Source of the DNA: DATJFH01 sp035495815
Lineage (GTDB): Bacteria; Acidobacteriota; Terriglobia; Bryobacterales; Bryobacteraceae
Length of the DNA stretch: 7,284 bases
Direction: 5' to 3'
Assembly (NCBI GenBank): GCA_035495815.1
Contig: DATJFH010000074.1
Span: 1-7,284, forward strand
A model generated the notes under the pieces. That model was not told the origin of the DNA and did not search any database. It saw only the letters and a program-made list of their open reading frames with translations. The position numbers and the translations under genes were made by a program. Shown in pieces: positions 1-6,867 of this stretch (the stretch's first letter is position 1; each line of letters begins with the position of its first letter).

Positions 1-1
1 C

Positions 2-1579
2 AAGCAGAAGGGACGCCTGGTCCGGGCCTACATTTCCCAGGTGGATGGCAGCACACAGCCCTATGGTCTTCTGATTCCCGATTCCTACGACGGCAGCCGC
101 CCCGTGCGGCTCGATCTCGTGCTCCACGGGCGGGGCGCCACGCTGAACGAGGTCAGCTTCATCGCGGCACACGACGGCTCGCAGCCGCTGCCTGACGGGC
201 AGGATTTCATCCAGCTCGAAGTCTTCGGCCGCACCAATAACGCCTACCGCTGGGCGGGCGAGGCGGATGTGTTCGAAGCGCTGGCGTCGGTACAGCAGCG
301 CTACAAGATCGATCCGCAGCGCATCCTGCTGCGCGGCTTCTCGATGGGGGGCGCGGGAACCTGGCACATCGGCCTGCACTATCCCGGCAAATGGGCCGCG
401 ACCGAGGCGGGGGCCGGTTTCACCGAAACGAAAAAATACGCCAAACAGGCGTCGCTGCCTCCCTACCAGGAAGCCGCTCTCCACATCTACGACGCGATGG
501 ACTACTCGCTCAATGCTTTCGACACGCCCACCGTCGGATACGGCGGCGAGATCGACGCGCAGCTGCAAGGCTCGACCAACATTCGAGAGCAGCTCACGCG
601 CGAAGGGTTCCGTTTCGAGAAGGGACCGTACCGCTGGACGACGGAGGATCTGCGCGCGCTGTTCCTGATCGGGCCGAACACGGGTCACAAATTTCATCCC
701 GACAGTAAGAAGGAATCGGACCAGTTCATTCTGAAGGCCCTCGAGACGGCGGGCCGGCCGCCGGCTCACCTGCGGTTCGTTACCTACACGACGCGCTACA
801 ACCAGTGCTACTGGATCACGGTGGAAGGTCTGGAACGCACCTATGATCGCGCGGAGGTGGACGCCACCCGCAGCGCCGACGGCAGGCAGGTCACGGCCAG
901 CACGAAGAACGTCAGCCGTCTGAGGATCGCGGGCTCCGGCGGACAGTTCGTGGTGGACGGTCAGACCCTGTCTGCCCGCTCAGCCGATCCTGTCTTCGAG
1001 AAGAAGAACGGAAAGTGGACGCCGCAGAACGGGAACAGCGGGATGATGAAGGTCCACGGGCTGCAGGGGCCGGTCGATGACGCTTTCATGGGTCCGTTCC
1101 TGTGCGTGCGTCCGACCGGCGACGCCTGGAACCCGGCGGCGCAGGAGTACGGCCGCAAGGCGCTGGACCGGCTCACGGCGGATTTTCCGAAGTGGATGCG
1201 CGGGGATCCGCGCGTGAAGGACGACCGCGCCGTTTCACCGGGCGACATCGCCGCCTACAACCTGATATTGTTCGGCGACCCGGGCAGCAACCGGGTGATC
1301 TCGCAGATCGCGGGCAGGCTCCCGATCAAGTGGTCGAAAACCGAGATTACGGTGAACGGCAGGAAATTCGACGCGGGCGGCCATGTGCCCGTCCTGATCT
1401 ATCCGAACCCGCTCAATCCCAAGCGCTACGTGGTGATCAACAGCGGGCACACCTTCGGCGAAAAGGAGTTCCGAGGTACCAATGCGCTGCTGTTTCCCCG
1501 GCTTGGGGACTATTCCGTGCTTACTCCGGATGGGACCGTAGCCTTGTCGGGCTTTTTCAACGAGAGTTGGCAGTTTTAA
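2..1579 (+). CDS. Prolyl-oligopeptidase-type alpha/beta hydrolase (serine esterase/peptidase), 5'-truncated
   Basis: This is the C-terminal part of a serine hydrolase. The frame is open to the window edge, so residues here are numbered from the first whole codon at position 2. The GTG at 41 is in frame but reads as an internal valine: the preceding codons (RLVRAYISQ) continue smoothly into DGSTQPYGLLIP, the usual entry to this domain. Visible landmarks are an oxyanion-type LHGRG loop (residues 41-45), a conserved VFGRTNNAYRWAGE block (74-87) and the nucleophile elbow GFSMGG with Ser114. Asp185 (in GGEID) and His229 (in GPNTGHKFH) are my candidates for the rest of the triad. After about residue 250 comes a further stretch of roughly 275 residues that I cannot assign to a known domain; near its end it contains VLIYPNPLNPKRYVVINSGH. 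The substrate cannot be read from the sequence; peptide or ester hydrolysis is inferred from the fold. The gene converges on the cytochrome gene downstream. Confidence 0.85.
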   Translation, partial: KQKGRLVRAYISQVDGSTQPYGLLIPDSYDGSRPVRLDLVLHGRGATLNEVSFIAAHDGSQPLPDGQDFIQLEVFGRTNNAYRWAGEADVFEALASVQQRYKIDPQRILLRGFSMGGAGTWHIGLHYPGKWAATEAGAGFTETKKYAKQASLPPYQEAALHIYDAMDYSLNAFDTPTVGYGGEIDAQLQGSTNIREQLTREGFRFEKGPYRWTTEDLRALFLIGPNTGHKFHPDSKKESDQFILKALETAGRPPAHLRFVTYTTRYNQCYWITVEGLERTYDRAEVDATRSADGRQVTASTKNVSRLRIAGSGGQFVVDGQTLSARSADPVFEKKNGKWTPQNGNSGMMKVHGLQGPVDDAFMGPFLCVRPTGDAWNPAAQEYGRKALDRLTADFPKWMRGDPRVKDDRAVSPGDIAAYNLILFGDPGSNRVISQIAGRLPIKWSKTEITVNGRKFDAGGHVPVLIYPNPLNPKRYVVINSGHTFGEKEFRGTNALLFPRLGDYSVLTPDGTVALSGFFNESWQF

Positions 1580-1585
1580 TTCGGA

Positions 1586-1657
1586 GGGGGTGGGCCGGCA
1601 TACCTGACTCGGCCCGCCTCCCGGCATTCGGCAGCTCGGCAGTCTTTTGGGCTGCCG
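1586..1657 (+). terminator. Tandem GC-rich hairpins just after the hydrolase gene, possible terminator
   Basis: Seven bases after the hydrolase stop codon, 1586-1597 can pair with 1610-1621 over 12 base pairs, including two G-U pairs, around a 12-base loop. A second hairpin follows: CGGCAG at 1637-1642 pairs with CTGCCG at 1652-1657 around a 9-base loop. A second copy of CGGCAG at 1629-1634 offers an alternative partner. Neither stem is followed by a T-run, so this is not a classic intrinsic terminator. It may end transcription weakly or protect the 3' end of the mRNA. The pairing is seen in the sequence; the role is inferred. Confidence 0.35.
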
Positions 1658-1820
1658 CCCTCCGCCGCGGAATACCTTCCTCCGAAGTCAAATCAAACCC
1701 GGCACACAGCCGGAAGTTGCGGTTGAAGGGCGGGTACTCAGTGAAGCCCGTTCAAGTGGTCCGAAGCCGGCCGGGCGGCTCGTGAACGGTCCTCCCACCG
1801 CGATCGGATGATGAAACGCG

Positions 1821-1852
1821 GTGACCGGCGGCGTTCGCCGGTAGCCGGTTAC
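1821..1852 (-). terminator. Candidate terminator hairpin of the cytochrome c gene
   Basis: On the minus strand, three bases after the TAA stop, GTAACCGGC (1852-1844) pairs with GCCGGTCAC (1829-1821) over 9 base pairs with one G-U pair. The stem encloses a smaller GGC/GCC inner hairpin (1837-1839 with 1830-1832). The sequence leaving the stem is CGCGTTTCATC, so the T-run is short. An alternative fold pairs 1825-1830 with 1836-1841. Position and symmetry favour a terminator, but the weak T-run keeps confidence moderate. Confidence 0.4.
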
Positions 1853-1855
1853 AAA

Positions 1856-3346
1856 TTACAACGTTCGCAGAAAAGCGATAAGCGCCTGCTTGTCGGTAGC
1901 CGAGATATACAGACCGAACTCATGGCCCTTCACGGCTCGTGTCCCGCCGCCGAAGCCTCTGAATCCAGTAGGGACGTAGTCCTGGCGCAGACGAGCTGGA
2001 TTAAACCAGTCCTCCAGCGCCGCTACTGAGCCGTTATGTTCGAAGGGACCCCGGTACCAGACGCCCTTGAGGGAAGGCGCCTTGTAGTAGCCGGTTCCGC
2101 GCCTGGTCGTCAGAGCTGAGTTCGGGTCCGTGCCAACCACGACAGGCAGGATATCATATTGTCTCTTGTGATCCTCCGGAATGGAAAAGCCCTGAGCAGG
2201 CGTGAGCTTATTATTGGTATAGAGCGGCGCTGTATGGCAGACCGGGCAACCCTCGCGATCGAATACTTTTTGGCCGTGCAGCGCTCGCGCATCCAGTCTG
2301 TTCGGATTCGGCGGTGGCTCGAGTGAGTAGATATACAGCGCAAGCGCATAGAGCTGTTCATCGCTGTAACGCCCGCCAGTGACTTTCAGCCATTCCGCGG
2401 ATGGCCAGGGCTGAAACCCATTGAAGTTCGCGACGCGGTCCGTGGTTTGGTTCGTAATCGCGTACCTCATCAAGTCTTCGATCCTTCGATGCTGTCCCAA
2501 TCCCGTCGAATCCAGATAGCGGCGATTTCGGATCCCGATCAGATCGGGGATTCGCGCCGGGTATGCCGGCCTGGTACCATGGCGAACAAAGACACCGGGC
2601 GGTATCAACCCGACCTGCTGAATTAACGCGTCCGCGTCGCGCGAACGGAGTTCCGGCTGAGACGCCCACGGGGCAGCGTATTCCCTCCGATACTCCGCCA
2701 ACATCTCCTCCTCAAGTTCGCGGTGACCCCGCACTACGTTGTTAAATCGATATCGTTCGGTACGGTGCCAGGGAAAGTTGCCCTGGGCGCCGCGGATCAG
2801 AGAACCGTCGGCCAGGATCCGTGTATGACACATCCCGCAGGAATCGAAGGCAATTTCCACCACGCCTTTCTTCCGCACGACGTAGCGGATCCAGGGCACA
2901 ATACCGCTCTTCGTGACCGGTATGCCGGCTTCACGGTACCAGTCCGGGTTACGAACCGGCAATTCGCTCAATTCGAGAACCACGTTAGGAGCGTCGAATA
3001 CCACGGCGCCTGCCTCGATCCAGGCTGCTTCAGTTTTCAGCTTTGACGGATCAAAAACAATTTTCGGCGGCTGCGTTCGAAGCCAGTTCAGATATCCGCG
3101 GGGTTCCTTGTCGGGCCTGTAAATGGGATAGCTCCGATAGATGGCGCGCGCCGGAATGGCGTAATATTCGGCCGCCGACATGTACTGAGCTGGCCGTCCG
3201 TAGGAAAGAGGAAGTTCGTAGCTCCGGACATCCACATCGTTCCACGCTCTGGGGACGTGCGCGTGGAAGACCGGCTCAGGCGCCGATTGCCCGATCAGGA
3301 ATCCCGGCAATGCCGGCCAGCAAAGCGCCAAAACAATCCACCGCAT
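1856..3346 (-). CDS. Exported di-haem cytochrome c (cytochrome c peroxidase/MauG-like C-terminal domain)
   Basis: The 496-residue protein starts with a short signal peptide (hydrophobic residues about 4-19, likely cleavage near GQSA), so it should mature outside the cytoplasmic membrane, where c-type haem is attached. Two CxxCH sites are visible: CGMCH at 170-174 and CPVCH at 367-371. Between and after them are family-like blocks: RGAQGNFPW (186-193), a SDEQLYALALYIYSLEPP segment (328-345) typical of cytochrome c helices, and APSLKGVWYRGPFEHNGS (423-440), which resembles the C-terminal region of di-haem peroxidase/MauG-type proteins. Axial ligands beyond the two motif histidines cannot be assigned by eye. 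It could be an electron carrier or a peroxidase-like enzyme. The ATG is supported by GGAG five bases upstream. Base composition is lower in GC than in the flanking genes, and it uses codons such as TCA that the receptor gene avoids. It lies downstream of the receptor gene on the same strand, but with its own promoter candidate. Confidence 0.85.
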   Translation of the reverse strand: MRWIVLALCWPALPGFLIGQSAPEPVFHAHVPRAWNDVDVRSYELPLSYGRPAQYMSAAEYYAIPARAIYRSYPIYRPDKEPRGYLNWLRTQPPKIVFDPSKLKTEAAWIEAGAVVFDAPNVVLELSELPVRNPDWYREAGIPVTKSGIVPWIRYVVRKKGVVEIAFDSCGMCHTRILADGSLIRGAQGNFPWHRTERYRFNNVVRGHRELEEEMLAEYRREYAAPWASQPELRSRDADALIQQVGLIPPGVFVRHGTRPAYPARIPDLIGIRNRRYLDSTGLGQHRRIEDLMRYAITNQTTDRVANFNGFQPWPSAEWLKVTGGRYSDEQLYALALYIYSLEPPPNPNRLDARALHGQKVFDREGCPVCHTAPLYTNNKLTPAQGFSIPEDHKRQYDILPVVVGTDPNSALTTRRGTGYYKAPSLKGVWYRGPFEHNGSVAALEDWFNPARLRQDYVPTGFRGFGGGTRAVKGHEFGLYISATDKQALIAFLRTL

Positions 3347-3351
3347 TTCTT

Positions 3352-3355
3352 CTCC
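3352..3355 (-). promoter_or_regulatory. Ribosome binding site of the cytochrome c gene
   Basis: GGAG lies on the minus strand, separated from the ATG at 3346 by AAGAA (five bases). The spacing and match support this start, which also gives a proper signal peptide. Confidence 0.65.
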
Positions 3356-3367
3356 GCAAGAGTGGAT

Positions 3368-3373
3368 ATTATA
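3368..3373 (-). promoter_or_regulatory. Sigma70-type -10 box of the cytochrome c gene
   Basis: A perfect TATAAT reads on the minus strand, with 21 bases between it and the ATG. The expected transcription start near 3361 leaves a leader of about 14 bases that includes the GGAG ribosome binding site. No good TTGACA-like -35 box is found at 16-18 bases; the best-placed hexamers (around 3390-3397) match poorly. The promoter may depend on an activator or another sigma factor, or the box may be coincidental. Confidence 0.5.
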
Positions 3374-3467
3374 GCGGCTCGTGAGGCGCCCGCGTTCGGC
3401 CGGGAGCGCCTGCGCACGCCTGCAGAAAGCTCACAGAGCCTGCGCCCACGGAGCCGCCGCAATGGCG

Positions 3468-3500
3468 AGAAAATCGCGGCGACCCCAACGTTGCCGCCGC
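3468..3500 (-). terminator. Candidate intrinsic terminator of the receptor gene
   Basis: Four bases after the TGA stop of the receptor, on the minus strand, GCGGCG (3500-3495) pairs with CGCCGC (3481-3476) around a 13-base loop. The sequence leaving the stem is GATTTTCT, giving a short T-run. This fits a weak Rho-independent terminator and would separate the receptor transcript from the cytochrome gene. Confidence 0.45.
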
Positions 3501-3504
3501 CTTC

Positions 3505-6500
3505 TCAGAACCAGAGCTTCAGCCCCAGCTGGATGGTGCGGGCCGCGCGCGCGGAGGTGACTTGGCCGAAGGTGGGCGTGCCGAACGTGCCTACAGGCTC
3601 GTTGAAGTTGGTGCGGTTGAAAATATTGAAAAAGTCGCCGCGCAGCTCGACGCGCATTCCTTCCCGCCACGGCAGCGCTATAAAACGGATCATCGAATAA
3701 TCGAAGTTGGAAAGGCCCGGTCCCTGGATGCCGGGGAACTTGTTGCTGGTTCCGAAGAACAGCGGCGCCGGGGCCTGGAACGCGCCGGTATTGAACCAGC
3801 GGCCGAGCGTGCGGTCGGCGGTCTCGAGGATGGGATTGTTGACCAGGTTCGGCCGGAAGCTCAGGTTGAACGTGCGGCTGGTGTTGGCCGGCTGCGTGAT
3901 CCACACCTGCTGGCCGGTCTGCAGGCTGAGGATCCCGGACGTCTGCCAGTTGCCGACGATCCACGAGACAGGCCCGGAGCCAAGCATCTTCTTACCTTTT
4001 CCGAAGGGCAGATCGTAGACGAATGCGGCCACGAAACGGTGCGGGAAATGCGACTGGCTCAAGCCGCGCTCGAGGGCCAGGTTATAGCCATCCATGGGGA
4101 ACTGGGAGCTGAAATCGTCCTCGTTGTAGTCCATCATTTTGGAAAACGTATAACTGCCGGAGACGAAGAGTCCGCCGCGGTACCGGCGCTCGAGGCCGAG
4201 CTGGAGGGAATGGTAGCTGGTGTTCTGCCGCTCGTCGTGCGAGAGAATGTCGCCGTAATCGGCATAGGGACGCATGGCCTGCGAGCTGCCGCCGGCCCGG
4301 CGCACGGCGTCGATGGGGATAACATTCCACTCCTGGTTCATGGGAAGGTAGTGTCCCGCGCTGCCGGCGTACGAAGCGGTGAGCAGAATGGCGTGCGGGG
4401 CCTGATGCTGGAGGTCGAAGTTCCACTGCTCGAAGTACCCGGTGCGGGCGTTCGGATTCTTGTTATCGTGCGCGAAGCCCTTGCCGTCCGGGCTGGGGAC
4501 GATGGGCGGAGTGTTGGAAATGATGACGGCGGCGTTGAGCCCATCGCTGCCGATACCGAGCCGCTGGTCGGCCGGGAAGCGGTCGAACCCGGAGGTGGCG
4601 CGGCCGGTGAGCGGCACGTAGAACATGCCGAAATGGGAGCGGATCACCGTGTTCTTGAGCGCCGCCGGACGCCAGGCCAAGCCCACGCGGGGCGAGAAAT
4701 TGTTCTGGTCGGTATTCTGGATGTAATTCTGTCCGAGCTCCTTCATGGTCACCACGCGGCCGAGGCCGAGATCGAAGTTGGAGCCCTGGGAGCGGCTTTC
4801 GTGCGGCTGCTGTTCCACGTCGTAGCGCACGCCGATATTCAAGGTGAGGGCCGGAGTCAGTTTGAAGTCGTCCTGAAAAAACGTGCCGAAGTAATTGGAC
4901 CGGTAATAGAGCCGCCCGCGGAGCGTACTGTTGTTGAACTGGTTGGCCTGACCGAGCAGGAGGCTGGCGAGTGGATTCCCGGTGGTTCCGGGGTTGTTCG
5001 GCTCGGCTGTCTGGACGGCGCTCAGGGTGTACTCGCCGGTGAACTGGAGCTGCAGATCGTTGACGCGGAAGCGGCGGAAATCGGCGCCGGCCTTCATCAC
5101 GTGCCGTCCGCGCACCAGCGTGACGGTGTCCTGGATCTGATACTGCTCCTCGACCGGGTTGAAGGCCTGCGCGTCTCCCAGCCCGGAGTAACCGGGGACG
5201 GTGAAGTTGGGCAGGCCCACCAGGTTGAGGTTCGGAATGCCGAGGGTATCGCCGGCCTGCAAATTAAGGAGCCGCTGCTGGACGCCGCGGAAGGAGGAGA
5301 AGCGCAGATCGTTGAGGGTGGTGGGGCGCAGCGTGTGGGTCCAGCCGATGGCGCCGGTGAGGTAGCGATTGAAATTTCCATTATTGCCGGCAGTGCCGGC
5401 GGCGGGGAAGGCGCGCGCGCTCTGCGAATCCTGGTGGTCCCAGGAGACGCGCCCGAACAGCTGGTCTCGGGCGCCGGGGCGCTCATCGATGCGGACGTCG
5501 AACTTGTTGTTGTTGGTGTGCACGGGGACGAGACGGCGGAAGTTCTGAGCCAGCCCGGGCAGATTCGGATCGGGATAGAGATTGATCACCTTGGCTCCCG
5601 CCGGATCGAAGCGCCCGGACGGAATGATGTTACCGGGGAAGGGATCGCGGACGAAGCGTCCGTCGGCGAGCCGGCGCGTGGAGCCGGGATCGTAAATCTG
5701 GTTGCGGCCGACGGCGTTTCCGAGCGGATCGGTTGCGACGGCGCCGCCCAACAGCTGCGAGAAGTCGCCACGCTTCATCTGCGGGGTGGGAAGCGTCAAC
5801 TGGGACAGAGATTCGCTGGCGGTGCGCAACTCTTCGGTATCGACGAAGAAAAAGAGGCGGTCGCGAACGACGGGTCCGCCGAGCATGCCGCCGAACTGGT
5901 TCTGGATGAGCTTGGGATTGGTGGCCGAGAAGAAATTCCGCGCGTTGATGCTGCTGTTGCGATGGAACTCGAACAGGTTGCCGTGATAGCTGTTGGTTCC
6001 GGATTTGAGCGTAGCGTTGACGACGCCGCCGGTCGTGCGGCCGAACTCGGCGGAAAGGCCGCTGGTCTGGACTTTGAATTCCTGAATGGCGTCGAGGTTG
6101 GGCTGGGTGAAGAGCTGGCCGCGGCGCGGCGTGGTGATGGAGGAGCCGTCGAGAACGTACTCGCCTGTGCGGGCCAAGCCGCCGCTGAGCCGCGGCAGCT
6201 CGTCATCGCGGCGCTGCTGCGCGCCGGGCACGAGCAGCACCAGGGCGAAGGCATCGCGGCCGCTGAGGGGGAGCTGCTTGATACTATCCTCCTCGATGAC
6301 GCGGCCGAGCGTGTTGTTCTCGGTCTGCAGCAGCGGGGACTCGGCGGTGACTTCGATCTTGTCGGTAACCTGTCCGACTTTGAGCGTGATCTCCACACGA
6401 AGGCGATCCTCGATTCGCAGGCTGAGTCCTTTGCGGGTGAGGGAGGAGAAACCGGTGGCGGAAGCTTCAAGCTCGTACACTCCCGGGCGCAGCTCTCCGA

Positions 6501-6699
6501 GGAAGTAGAGTCCCGCCTGGTTGGAGACCGTGGACGATGCCGCGCCCGTCCCGGTATTTCGCGCCGTGATCCGCGCGCCGGGTATGACGGCGCCGGTTTC
6601 GTCCGAGACGACGCCCTGAATGGCTCCGAAAATCTCCTGGCCCCGGACGGCGCCACCGGACGCCAGCAGGAGCGCCGCGACGAGCAGATAACGATACAT
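3505..6699 (-). CDS. TonB-dependent receptor / Oar-like outer-membrane protein with carboxypeptidase-regulatory-like domain
   Basis: The 1064-residue protein is an outer-membrane beta-barrel receptor of the Oar-like kind common in Acidobacteria. From Met1 at 6699: a signal peptide (MYRYLLVAALLLASGG..., cleavage near VRG-QE at about 21); a carboxypeptidase-regulatory-like beta-sandwich, about 23-108 (IQGVVSDETGAVIPGA, GLYFLGELRPGVYELEA); then the plug from about 110, with KIEVTAESPLLQ, LPLSGRDAF and TTGGVVNATLKSGTN (about 222-236). The barrel follows with family blocks such as YHGNLFEFHRNSSINARNFF and GDFFNIFNRTNFNEP. The chain ends in ARTIQLGLKLWF, a terminal-Phe barrel-assembly signal. The frame extends upstream to a TTG at 6753, but I prefer 6699 because it begins a clean signal peptide and the TTG is the first half of a TTGACA box. 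The ribosome binding site is weak (AGGGG, 12 bases upstream). No SusD-like lipoprotein is adjacent. The ligand is unknown. Confidence 0.92.
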   Translation of the reverse strand: MYRYLLVAALLLASGGAVRGQEIFGAIQGVVSDETGAVIPGARITARNTGTGAASSTVSNQAGLYFLGELRPGVYELEASATGFSSLTRKGLSLRIEDRLRVEITLKVGQVTDKIEVTAESPLLQTENNTLGRVIEEDSIKQLPLSGRDAFALVLLVPGAQQRRDDELPRLSGGLARTGEYVLDGSSITTPRRGQLFTQPNLDAIQEFKVQTSGLSAEFGRTTGGVVNATLKSGTNSYHGNLFEFHRNSSINARNFFSATNPKLIQNQFGGMLGGPVVRDRLFFFVDTEELRTASESLSQLTLPTPQMKRGDFSQLLGGAVATDPLGNAVGRNQIYDPGSTRRLADGRFVRDPFPGNIIPSGRFDPAGAKVINLYPDPNLPGLAQNFRRLVPVHTNNNKFDVRIDERPGARDQLFGRVSWDHQDSQSARAFPAAGTAGNNGNFNRYLTGAIGWTHTLRPTTLNDLRFSSFRGVQQRLLNLQAGDTLGIPNLNLVGLPNFTVPGYSGLGDAQAFNPVEEQYQIQDTVTLVRGRHVMKAGADFRRFRVNDLQLQFTGEYTLSAVQTAEPNNPGTTGNPLASLLLGQANQFNNSTLRGRLYYRSNYFGTFFQDDFKLTPALTLNIGVRYDVEQQPHESRSQGSNFDLGLGRVVTMKELGQNYIQNTDQNNFSPRVGLAWRPAALKNTVIRSHFGMFYVPLTGRATSGFDRFPADQRLGIGSDGLNAAVIISNTPPIVPSPDGKGFAHDNKNPNARTGYFEQWNFDLQHQAPHAILLTASYAGSAGHYLPMNQEWNVIPIDAVRRAGGSSQAMRPYADYGDILSHDERQNTSYHSLQLGLERRYRGGLFVSGSYTFSKMMDYNEDDFSSQFPMDGYNLALERGLSQSHFPHRFVAAFVYDLPFGKGKKMLGSGPVSWIVGNWQTSGILSLQTGQQVWITQPANTSRTFNLSFRPNLVNNPILETADRTLGRWFNTGAFQAPAPLFFGTSNKFPGIQGPGLSNFDYSMIRFIALPWREGMRVELRGDFFNIFNRTNFNEPVGTFGTPTFGQVTSARAARTIQLGLKLWF

Positions 6700-6723
6700 G
6701 GCTTTTTCGAACCCCTGTCGGGC

Positions 6724-6753
6724 ATCGTATCCATGGCGGCTTCGCCCTGTCAA
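6724..6753 (-). promoter_or_regulatory. Sigma70-type promoter of the receptor gene
   Basis: On the minus strand a perfect TTGACA (6753-6748) is followed after 18 bases by TACGAT (6729-6724), a four-of-six match to TATAAT. Transcription would begin near 6717, giving a leader of about 17 bases before the ATG at 6699. This argues against translation starting at the TTG that lies inside the -35 box. Confidence 0.5.
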
Positions 6754-6849
6754 CCGGACGGAGCGGATCTTTCAGGAATGCGAGCGACATGGCAGGGCTC
6801 GCGGCGGGCGCGGTCCGGCAGGAGATGAATACTTCCGGACGCTGCGCGT

Positions 6850-6855
6850 TATAAT
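6850..6855 (+). promoter_or_regulatory. Sigma70-type -10 box upstream of the ABC-F gene
   Basis: A perfect TATAAT lies only 12 bases before the TTG start. No convincing -35 hexamer is seen 16-18 bases upstream; the best is TGAATA at 6826-6831, three of six. If it is active, transcription would begin around 6862 and leave a leader of only about six bases, which would not include the GGAG at 6856-6859. Confidence 0.4.
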
Positions 6856-6859
6856 GGAG
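6856..6859 (+). promoter_or_regulatory. Ribosome binding site deciding the TTG start of the ABC-F gene
   Basis: GGAG sits eight bases before TTG at 6868. It supports that start over the later in-frame ATG at 6892, which would remove the first beta-strand. It directly abuts the TATAAT box, so it is transcribed only if the active promoter lies further upstream. Confidence 0.5.
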
Positions 6860-6867
6860 TTCTCACC

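Larger units (their letters stand above)
1580..1855. other. Convergent intergenic gap without a convincing gene
   Basis: The stretch between the hydrolase and cytochrome stop codons holds hairpins at both ends (1586-1657 and 1821-1852). The middle, 1660-1820, contains no start codon with a good ribosome binding site leading into a protein-like frame. A minus-strand frame open from 1751 to 1557 reads partly like protein, but it has no start codon and is bounded upstream by a stop at 1752-1754. I see no repeat, tRNA or insertion-sequence end here. Confidence 0.6.

Noticed and set aside
41..43. GTG at 41 as the true start of the hydrolase
   Set aside because: The frame is open to the window edge, the upstream residues look like part of the same protein, and no ribosome binding site precedes the GTG. 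It is an internal valine.
1557..1751. A minus-strand open frame in the convergent gap, with a fairly protein-like stretch (GFTEYPPFNRNFRL)
   Set aside because: It has no start codon with a ribosome binding site, is closed upstream by a TGA at 1752-1754, overlaps the hairpins and the hydrolase 3' end, and becomes basic and low-complexity. A gene remnant is possible but cannot be supported without a homology search.
3562..6828. A plus-strand frame of 1088 codons lying antisense to the receptor gene
   Set aside because: Its codons are exact reverse complements of the receptor's codons, so it stays open simply because the receptor does not use TTA, CTA or TCA, which are rare in GC-rich genomes. 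Its product is low-complexity, rich in Ala, Gly, Glu and Val, with no recognisable domain, while the minus strand encodes a clear receptor.
6813..6840. Inverted repeat GTCCGG (6813-6818) / CCGGAC (6835-6840) upstream of the ABC-F gene, as a possible operator
   Set aside because: Arms are only six bases in very GC-rich sequence, with a 16-base spacer, and such matches are expected by chance. No second copy was noticed near the other promoters.
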